Shown: piece by piece, positions 6,498-11,853 of the stretch
How the letters are laid out: each line of letters starts with the position of its first letter
Position numbering within the stretch: the stretch's first letter is position 1
NCBI GenBank assembly: GCA_031259665.1
Contig: JAIRLD010000048.1
Location: 1-11,853 of the forward strand
DNA: 11,853 nt
Origin: Puniceicoccales bacterium
GTDB lineage: Bacteria > Verrucomicrobiota > Verrucomicrobiia > Opitutales > LL51
Reading direction: 5' to 3'
Made by a program: the position numbers and the translations under genes
The notes under the pieces: model-generated
Told to the model about the DNA's origin: nothing
The model's input: the letters and a program-made list of their open reading frames with translations, nothing else
Database searches by the model: none

Positions 6498-8234
6498 TTG
6501 GTAGAGAGTCGGACAGTCAGGTGGAAATTTTTGGATTGCGATGAGGGACAGAGGGATTTTTTAGCTGCGAAATTAGGTATTTCGAAGGTTCTCAGCGCCA
6601 TTCTTCTCCAGAGGGGGTTCGGAAAAGTTACCGATGCGGAACGTTTTGTTGCACCTAAAATTTCTGACCTCAATGACCCGTTTTTGCTCAAGAACATGGA
6701 TCATGCCGTTGCGCTATTGGATCGACATGTGCAGCGGAAATCGGCTATTTCTATCATTGGGGACTACGATGTGGATGGCATTACCAGTACAGCATTATTG
6801 GTCGATATTTTGAGGCGATTTGGCATTTGGCCGCAATATTTTGTGCCGCGACGTTTTTCGGAGGGCTATGGTATGTCCCGAGAAATCGTCCGCCGCATGT
6901 TCAAAAAAAGTAGACCAGATCTCGTTATTGCCTTGGATTGCGGTACCAATTCTGTAGATGAAATTCGTTTTCTCGTCAAAAAGGGTATCGATGTCCTAGT
7001 TATCGACCACCATACGCTGACGGTGAATCAGGTTCCTGCGGGGATCATTATTAATCCCCATTTGTCCGAACACAGTATTTCGCTTAGGTCTATGTGTGCG
7101 GTTGGATTAGTTTTCAAGTTTGTACATGCGTTTTTAAAGCATCGGCGAAAGCAGGGAGATGAACGGGCCTTTGCCATTCGTCTTAAGAGTTATTTCGATA
7201 TCGTTGCCCTCGGGACGATTGCCGATATGATGCCTGTACTCCATGAGAATCGCATCATTGTGAAATATGGGCTGCAGAGTTTTGCCAAAGAGCGTCGTCC
7301 GGGACTTGAGGCGCTCTGTGCCGTTGCCAATATTCCTTCGGGGCAGGCTATTACGCAAGCGGATGTGTCATTCAAATTAGCGCCGCGCATTAACGTAAGT
7401 GGGCGGCTATTCGATGCCCTATTACCGGTGGAATTATTGTTAGCGGACGATATTTCCGTGGCGATGATGAAGGCCAAAAAAATCGATTGGATGAATCGGG
7501 AACGGCAGCGTATCGAGCAGGCGGTTGTTTTAGAAGCGAAAAGGATGGTTGAGGAGCATTATCGAGATGATCCGGGGATCGTGCTTTTTCATCCGGATTG
7601 GCATTCGGGAGTAGTCGGTATTGTTGCGGGGAAATTGGCGAAGGAGTATGGTCGGCCCGCCATTGTTTTATCATTGGAGCGTGGAATGGCGAAGGGGTCT
7701 GGACGGAGTTCGAATGTTAATTTATTTGATGTTTTAGCGGAATGTTCGGCTTATCTGGAAGATTGGGGTGGGCATAAGATGGCCGTAGGGGTTGCTTTAA
7801 AGCCGGGGGACATCGATATTTTTCGCAATACATTCAATCGAGTGATTTTACAGCTTTGCAGCGGGATTCGGACAGCGGATGAAGAAATTGAGATTGCCTA
7901 TGTTTTAGATCGGGATGATATTGATGAATTTTTCGTTAATGAGCTAGAAGATTACCTTCATCCCTACGGACAGCAGAATGAGGAACCCATATTTTGTTTA
8001 AGGAATATTCGTTTTACGAATACGACGGAATTTTTTGGTATAGATCGGAAGCACGTCCGTTTTTGGATTGAGCGGAAGGGTAGGCCATGGCTATCGGGGA
8101 TTGGATGGGATATGGCTTCTCATTTTCCGGAACGAAATCGGGATGTTGACATTCTCGTGTGTATTACCTTTGATTTTTGGAACAACGAGCGATTTCTTCT
8201 ATTACGGCTTGTCGACTGGCGTTATTCCCTTTGA
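6498..8234 (+). CDS. recJ: Single-stranded-DNA-specific exonuclease RecJ
   Basis: 5'-3' single-strand DNA exonuclease used in recombination and repair; cytosolic, 578 aa, the usual bacterial length. DHH domain: GDYDVDGITSTAL at 88-100 (metal-binding D89, D91, D93), LDCGTNS with D147, VIDHH ending 170-172, and GTIADMMPV with D243. Then APRINVSGRL (296-304), the DHHA1 part with WHSGVVGIVAGKL (368-380), GSGRSS (400-405) and GGHKMAVG (424-431), and a C-terminal OB-fold region with YLHPYGQQNEEPIF. The start is a TTG: no ATG or GTG lies in frame between the upstream stop and the conserved N-terminal VRWKF, which resembles other RecJ N-termini. No Shine-Dalgarno sequence is seen. Confidence 0.95.
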   Translation: MVESRTVRWKFLDCDEGQRDFLAAKLGISKVLSAILLQRGFGKVTDAERFVAPKISDLNDPFLLKNMDHAVALLDRHVQRKSAISIIGDYDVDGITSTALLVDILRRFGIWPQYFVPRRFSEGYGMSREIVRRMFKKSRPDLVIALDCGTNSVDEIRFLVKKGIDVLVIDHHTLTVNQVPAGIIINPHLSEHSISLRSMCAVGLVFKFVHAFLKHRRKQGDERAFAIRLKSYFDIVALGTIADMMPVLHENRIIVKYGLQSFAKERRPGLEALCAVANIPSGQAITQADVSFKLAPRINVSGRLFDALLPVELLLADDISVAMMKAKKIDWMNRERQRIEQAVVLEAKRMVEEHYRDDPGIVLFHPDWHSGVVGIVAGKLAKEYGRPAIVLSLERGMAKGSGRSSNVNLFDVLAECSAYLEDWGGHKMAVGVALKPGDIDIFRNTFNRVILQLCSGIRTADEEIEIAYVLDRDDIDEFFVNELEDYLHPYGQQNEEPIFCLRNIRFTNTTEFFGIDRKHVRFWIERKGRPWLSGIGWDMASHFPERNRDVDILVCITFDFWNNERFLLLRLVDWRYSL

Positions 8235-8306
8235 TGATTCACGGGGCACTATTTTCATGGAAATATTCTGAATATTGAAGTTTCTAGATAGATTGAAAAA
8301 TAAAAC

Positions 8307-8350
8307 AAAAAATAAAACAATATTGACAATTGGAAAATTTTAAATAGAAA
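8307..8350 (+). promoter_or_regulatory. Promoter of the OTU-like gene, shared A-rich block with TTGACA
   Basis: An A-rich run (8307-8322) ends in a perfect -35 TTGACA at 8323-8328. With a 16-bp spacer the -10 would be TAGAAA (8345-8350, four of six matches). The -35 starts 37 bp before the ATG, so transcription should begin almost at the start codon. Positions 8307-8328 match 11178-11199 at 21 of 22 bases. Confidence 0.55.
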
Positions 8351-8359
8351 GATATTGAA

Positions 8360-10873
8360 ATGAAAAAAATATTAACAATTTTAAGTGTATTGCCATTTTC
8401 AGCAACGGTTTATGGTAGTAATTCGTCATCTATTCCGCCGAGTGCTCCCGATGATGGTTCGGTAAGAATTCGTCGTACTATGGCAACGGAATTAGATATT
8501 CCACCGGCAGGTTTTGATTTTTCTGCTTTTTCGGCGACGGGCTTTCTTCCGAGTAACAGCCCATCAAATCTTGCTTCTACGTCTAGGGATCTAAGTGAAG
8601 CGTTTGGGGCGGCTGATGCTGTTTTGGACCATGAGAGATGTGGAGAATATGGGCAAGGCAGTGATTCGTCATCCATTCCGCCGAGTGCTCCCGATGGTTC
8701 GATGAGAATTCGTCGTACTACGGCAATGAAATTAGCTACTCCACCGGCAGGTTTTGATTTTTCTGATTTTTCGGCGGATGACCTATTAGATTTTCCGGTT
8801 GATAGCTCGTCAAATTTCGCTACTATGCCTGGTAATTTCAGTGAAATGTTTGGGCCAGATGATGCTTTTGGGGCCCATAAAGCACATGGGGAATATGGGC
8901 AATTCTTCGATGTAGGGACGAGAGGCGATCCATTGAGAGCATCTGTGGCGCCTCCGGAGGGAGCGTATGATGACGATTTTCAGGCAGCTGTTTTGGCTTC
9001 ATTGGCAGATCGAAAGGAAATTAGTCAAGGAAATTTGAGATTGATTCAACAGCATTTACCCGAAGGGAGGATCGTATTCGATATGCCAAGCAATGGGTTA
9101 TGTGGCGATTATTCCCTTCAGGTTTTAAGTCAAGTCCTGACTTCTCCGCAAGAAATTCTCAGAGTTTCCATAAGTGATGTAAGGGCAGGTATGAAAAGAA
9201 TGAGTGAACTAATTTTGCGTCAGGCTACCGAGTTCGAGCAAAGAAGTTCTTCTGATGGCGGGACAGAAGAAGATAGCCCTATTGCGATCCTTAGAACCAC
9301 TCTCCTTGAAGATAGGCGATATCGTAGATATGTTAAAGCTCCCAATGAATTTAACTGGCCTTTGTTTTGTAGAGATCTAAAAGCGGGGAAGATTTGGTTT
9401 GATTATCCATTTTTCCTGTTTGCACGTGAGGCCTGGGGACTACCTCAGATTGAGTGTGTAGATGGTACCAATTTACAGACTTTGAGAGAGATTCCTCGCG
9501 ATGGTGCATTGATTGGTATTGGTGGCAATCATTTTGTGGTGGCGTTGCCGAGGATCCTAAAAAATGGAGTAGAAGTAAAAGAAGTCATATGTGAGGATTG
9601 GGATGGTCAACAGTGGCGTTCCGTTATTGGAGAACCTGCCAGTATAATTCCGTCTGAGCGATTCATGCCGGTGGCTGATGCGTTTCCATTGCCGCAGCCT
9701 GCGAGGGAGGCTTTTGTGGTTGAATCATTAGATGAAATAGCTAGAATTCAGAGAAGTTTACACAAAGATATGGTATTATTTGACCTTCCCGAATTGGAAG
9801 GCAGCTATTATGCTTTTTTGGCTATTCGATTCGTCCGTCAATTTCCCGAGCAATCGACTGTTATGATTTCAAGAAGTATGGTAAATGCATTTTTAGGTGG
9901 TCTAGCTAATCTTATAAATAAAACTTGTTCAGATATTCCAAAGATTGCGCGAGACAAGTTCCTTAATGATTTGCGAAATGGGGATCTTCCGATAAGTACC
10001 GAGTTGTTGCCATTTGCGCTCGAGACTTTGGGGCTACCTCGAGAGATCGCCATTATATCGAGCGATGACGTAGCTCAGTTGGGAAAATTTCATTCCTATG
10101 GTGTGTTAATTCAGTGTCAGTCCGGTCGTTTTGTGGTTGCGTTACCGAAGAGGACGGACTGTTGGGTCGAGATAGCAGAAATCATATGTGAAGATTGGGA
10201 TGGCCGTTTCTTTAGGTCTATGCCTGGGAGGCTTGCCAGTGAAGTTCCGGCAGTTTCATGTCGGATGGAATGGCCTCCGAATATGATATTATTGGATGTT
10301 CCTGGATTTGGAAAATCTGGTTATTTTGCTCTTTTGGCCATTCGATTTGTTATGGATAATCCCCATGAATCAAAAATCATAATTTCCAAAGAGCAATTGA
10401 GTTTATATTGTGTGGGTATAGCCGATCAAATCAAGCACGACCTTGAAAATCAATCGCAAAACTTAAAAGTATGTGAAGAAATTGAAATGCTGCAAGCCGT
10501 TCTTCTAGACGAAGCGAGATATTGCGATGATCAAGGTGAAGTGGTATGGAAGGGATACCTCGACAACATGAGAAACGGAAGGGTTGAGATGAACGATGCG
10601 GTGTTACCGTTTGCATGCAGAGCTTTAAATTTGAATTTAGATGCTATTCTAAGGAGCGATGATGAAAATTTTTTGAGAAATATTCCGCCCACGGGTGCTC
10701 CTATTTATTGTCCACCTCTTAGTTATTATGGATTGCCTGTTCGTTACAGGGAATTTAATCATTTTATGGTTATCTTACCGAGAAATGGAAAGGAACGGGT
10801 TGAACTCATGTGCCAAGAACAAGATGGTGAATGGTGGCATTCGGACTCAGGAATGCTTGTTCGTTATAAATAA
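8360..10873 (+). CDS. Large exported protein with three OTU-like cysteine-protease modules, only the first with a Cys/His pair
   Basis: Exported protein of 837 aa. Signal peptide: MKKILTILSVLPFSATVYG, likely cut near residue 19. Residues 19-181 are two copies of an approximately 81-aa Ser/Pro-rich unit (SSSIPPSAPD ... RIRRT ... PPAGFDFS ... GEYGQ). Three homologous modules follow, at about 236-424, 470-623 and 641-831. Each has [IVL]xFD or LLD-[MLV]P, a helix, a 'LxxGxx...PFxxA' segment, a strand [NG][HR]F[VM]V[AI]LP and a final CEDWDG or CQEQDG motif. Module 1 has D241, C248 (NGLCGDYSL) and H391 (GNHFVVALP), in the order and context of OTU-family cysteine proteases. Modules 2 and 3 have Ser at the Cys position (S482, S653); module 2 also has R590 for His, module 3 keeps H801. 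OTU enzymes cleave ubiquitin chains, so a host-directed role is possible but inferred. The family assignment rests on motif order only. Confidence 0.85.
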   Translation: MKKILTILSVLPFSATVYGSNSSSIPPSAPDDGSVRIRRTMATELDIPPAGFDFSAFSATGFLPSNSPSNLASTSRDLSEAFGAADAVLDHERCGEYGQGSDSSSIPPSAPDGSMRIRRTTAMKLATPPAGFDFSDFSADDLLDFPVDSSSNFATMPGNFSEMFGPDDAFGAHKAHGEYGQFFDVGTRGDPLRASVAPPEGAYDDDFQAAVLASLADRKEISQGNLRLIQQHLPEGRIVFDMPSNGLCGDYSLQVLSQVLTSPQEILRVSISDVRAGMKRMSELILRQATEFEQRSSSDGGTEEDSPIAILRTTLLEDRRYRRYVKAPNEFNWPLFCRDLKAGKIWFDYPFFLFAREAWGLPQIECVDGTNLQTLREIPRDGALIGIGGNHFVVALPRILKNGVEVKEVICEDWDGQQWRSVIGEPASIIPSERFMPVADAFPLPQPAREAFVVESLDEIARIQRSLHKDMVLFDLPELEGSYYAFLAIRFVRQFPEQSTVMISRSMVNAFLGGLANLINKTCSDIPKIARDKFLNDLRNGDLPISTELLPFALETLGLPREIAIISSDDVAQLGKFHSYGVLIQCQSGRFVVALPKRTDCWVEIAEIICEDWDGRFFRSMPGRLASEVPAVSCRMEWPPNMILLDVPGFGKSGYFALLAIRFVMDNPHESKIIISKEQLSLYCVGIADQIKHDLENQSQNLKVCEEIEMLQAVLLDEARYCDDQGEVVWKGYLDNMRNGRVEMNDAVLPFACRALNLNLDAILRSDDENFLRNIPPTGAPIYCPPLSYYGLPVRYREFNHFMVILPRNGKERVELMCQEQDGEWWHSDSGMLVRYK
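8414..8902 (+). repeat. Tandem duplication encoding the Ser/Pro-rich N-terminal region
   Basis: Copy 1 (8414-8656, 81 codons) and copy 2 (8657-8902, 82 codons) are adjacent. They agree closely at their beginnings (TCGTCATC.ATTCCGCCGAGT..., AGAATTCGTCGTACTA) and share CCACCGGCAGGTTTTGATTT and GGAGAATATGGGCAA-like ends, with divergence between. An in-frame duplication of one unit explains this. Confidence 0.85.
9065..9631 (+). other. OTU-like module 1 (putatively active)
   Basis: Residues about 236-424. Asp241, Cys248 and His391 are all present, with 143 residues between Cys and His, and CEDWDG follows at 411-416. The segment KIWFDYPFFLFAREAWGL takes the place of the family's 'WGxxxELxAxA' region. 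Confidence 0.5.
9767..10228 (+). other. OTU-like module 2 (Cys and His replaced)
   Basis: Residues about 470-623. D475 is kept, the Cys position is S482 and the His position is R590 (SGRFVVALP). It is about 35 residues shorter than the others in the middle, yet CEDWDG (610-615) is intact. It cannot be a cysteine protease and is probably structural or binding. Confidence 0.5.
10280..10852 (+). other. OTU-like module 3 (Cys replaced by Ser, His kept)
   Basis: Residues about 641-831. D646 and H801 (FNHFMVILP) are kept and the Cys position is S653. The tail motif has become CQEQDG (818-823). It ends five residues or so before the protein C-terminus. Confidence 0.5.
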
Positions 10874-11177
10874 TTCGGAATGATCGAAGTAGTATTTATG
10901 GCTTAGGGTAATCTTACTGTTCGAGGCGGAGGGTATTATTTTCGAAGAAGGTTAGGAAAGCAATATTTTTCGTCCCCCCGCTCTTTTCTAGATTCTCTGG
11001 AGTGGGGCGGATATAGGCAAAATGGCTAGGGAAATACAGTAGACAGGGCGATTATTTCCGTGAAGATTATATTTTCCGCAATTTTCAATGAATTAATTAT
11101 TGTTGGTTTTAGGCAAATATTTTCAAGAATGTTGTATATTATTTAGTCTTTCGGATCGATCAAAAAATAAATCAGGA
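10874..11177. other. Intergenic region without a recognised gene
   Basis: Just over 300 bp with no supported coding sequence. The only structure noticed is a GC-rich stem, CCCCGCTC (10976-10983) with GAGTGGGG (11000-11007), 8 bp with one G-T wobble and a 16-nt loop. It lies about 100 bp after the OTU-like gene but lacks a T-tract, so it is a poor terminator candidate. Confidence 0.4.
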
Positions 11178-11222
11178 AAAAAATAAAAAAATATTGACAG
11201 ATTAGAAGGCTTTTGAGATAAG
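11178..11222 (+). promoter_or_regulatory. Promoter of the 21-aa-repeat gene, leaderless spacing
   Basis: The A-rich block ends in TTGACA at 11194-11199. A 17-bp spacer leads to GATAAG (11217-11222, four of six matches, ATAA core). The ATG at 11229 is six bases after it, so the expected transcription start is the A of the ATG. Positions 11178-11199 match 8307-8328 at 21 of 22 bases. Confidence 0.6.
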
Positions 11223-11228
11223 CATTCC

Positions 11229-11853
11229 ATGGTAAAGAAAGAGTTGGCTGTTTCGGCTATATTGTTATCCCTAGCAGTAGGTAGTAATGATTTATTATCT
11301 ATGCCAAGGTATCTGAATGAAGATTTAAAAAAGGCTTGTGGCGTTTGTGGTTTTTCTGCTTCTCCCGCATCGGGAGCAAATAGGAGTTCCGGAAGGAGCT
11401 CTGGAGTTCCGTCACTTGCCGCTTCTCCCGCATCGGGAGCAAATGGGAGTTCCGGAAGGAGTTCTGGAGTTCCGTCGCTTGCCGCTTCTCCCGCATCGGG
11501 AGCAAATAGGAGTTCCGGAAGGAGTTCTGGAGTTCCGTCGCTTGCCGCTTCTCCCGCATCGGGAGCAAATGGGAGTTCCGGAAGGAGTTCTGGAGTTCCG
11601 TCGCTTGCCGCTTCTCCCGCATCGGGAGCAGATGGGAGTTCCGGAAGGAGTTCTGGAGTTCCATCGCTTGCCGCTTCTACCGCATCGGGAGCAAATAGGA
11701 GTTCCGGAAGGAGTTCTGGAGTTCCGTCGCTTGCCGCTTCTCCCGCATCGGGAGCAAATAGGAGTTCCGGAAGGAGCTCTGGAGTTCCGTCACTTGCCGC
11801 TTCTCCCGCATCGGGAGCAAATGGGAGTTCCGGAAGGAGTTCTGGAGTTCCGT
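11229..11853 (+). CDS. Exported protein of 21-aa tandem repeats (3' end outside the window)
   Basis: The frame is open from the ATG at 11229 to the window edge (208 codons visible). An in-frame TGA at 11214 rules out a longer protein. It begins with a likely signal peptide (VKKELAVSAILLSLAVG, cut near S19), then NDLLSMPRYLNEDLKKACGVCGF with a CxxC pair, and from residue 44 a run of 21-aa repeats: ASPASGAN[R/G]SSGRSSGVPS plus LA. Seven full units and most of an eighth are visible. The repeats are rich in Ser, Gly, Ala and Pro and probably disordered; a surface linker or exported low-complexity protein is plausible. No family is recognised. Its promoter block is shared with the OTU-like gene. 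Confidence 0.8.
   Translation, partial: MVKKELAVSAILLSLAVGSNDLLSMPRYLNEDLKKACGVCGFSASPASGANRSSGRSSGVPSLAASPASGANGSSGRSSGVPSLAASPASGANRSSGRSSGVPSLAASPASGANGSSGRSSGVPSLAASPASGADGSSGRSSGVPSLAASTASGANRSSGRSSGVPSLAASPASGANRSSGRSSGVPSLAASPASGANGSSGRSSGVP
11358..11853 (+). repeat. 63-bp tandem repeat array, 7 full copies and a partial eighth
   Basis: Units begin at 11358, 11421, 11484, 11547, 11610, 11673, 11736 and 11799 (last cut after 55 bases). Unit 7 equals unit 1 exactly, and the visible part of unit 8 equals unit 2. Units 2 and 4 are also identical. Differences include AAT to GAT (Asn to Asp) in unit 5, CCC to ACC (Pro to Thr) in unit 6, and AGG or GGG (Arg or Gly) in the variable codon. Each unit holds CTCCCG-CAT-CGGGAG (CTACCG in unit 6) and the palindrome TTCCGGAA. 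Confidence 0.97.

Noticed and set aside
10976..11007. Rho-independent terminator for the OTU-like gene
   Set aside because: The stem is GC-rich, but the loop is long and no T-tract follows.
11299..11664. Minus-strand open frame of 121 codons across the repeat array
   Set aside because: It is open only because the 63-bp unit is a multiple of three and has no stop in that frame. The plus-strand frame has a signal peptide and a promoter.
11358..11853. CRISPR array
   Set aside because: The 63-bp units are contiguous with no variable spacers, and they encode a regular in-frame peptide.

Overview
The window reads as a chromosomal segment of a Gram-negative, probably host-associated bacterium. A fused SecDF, a SurA-like periplasmic chaperone and a moderately AT-rich sequence fit the Planctomycetes-Verrucomicrobia-Chlamydiae side, perhaps Verrucomicrobiota/Opitutae. 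That placement is inference, since no rRNA or phylogenetic marker was tested. Two exported proteins of kinds often met in symbionts (an ankyrin-repeat protein and a large protein with OTU-like modules) support a host-associated lifestyle.

Layout. Positions 1-156 hold the 3' end of a small unidentified gene, perhaps of the RelE/ParE fold. Positions 157-553 hold a decayed IS5-type transposase on the minus strand. A minus-strand export/transport cluster follows (3' end at 554, 5' end at 4967): SurA-like chaperone, orphan OppB-type permease (TAATG coupling) and SecDF. A HIT/HINT hydrolase (+) is divergent from it. An exported ankyrin protein (-) converges on HIT across a hairpin terminator. A 400-bp intergenic stretch carries four CTTGACA heptamers and a terminator-like palindrome. 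Then come recJ (+), an 837-aa exported protein with three OTU-like modules (+), and a partial exported protein made of perfect or near-perfect 21-aa repeats that runs off the right edge (+).

How the parts may work together. SecDF and the SurA-like protein serve Sec-dependent export and envelope protein folding. The ankyrin, OTU-like and 21-aa-repeat proteins all begin with Sec-type signal peptides and would be clients of that route. The most interesting part is the right third. The OTU-like protein keeps a Cys/His pair only in its first module; the Cys position is Ser in the other two. Its gene and the repeat-protein gene share a nearly identical 22-bp A-rich block ending in TTGACA, set so that transcription should start at or within a few bases of the ATG. 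This suggests leaderless, co-regulated expression of a candidate secreted pair. Clear Shine-Dalgarno sequences are missing in front of almost every gene here.
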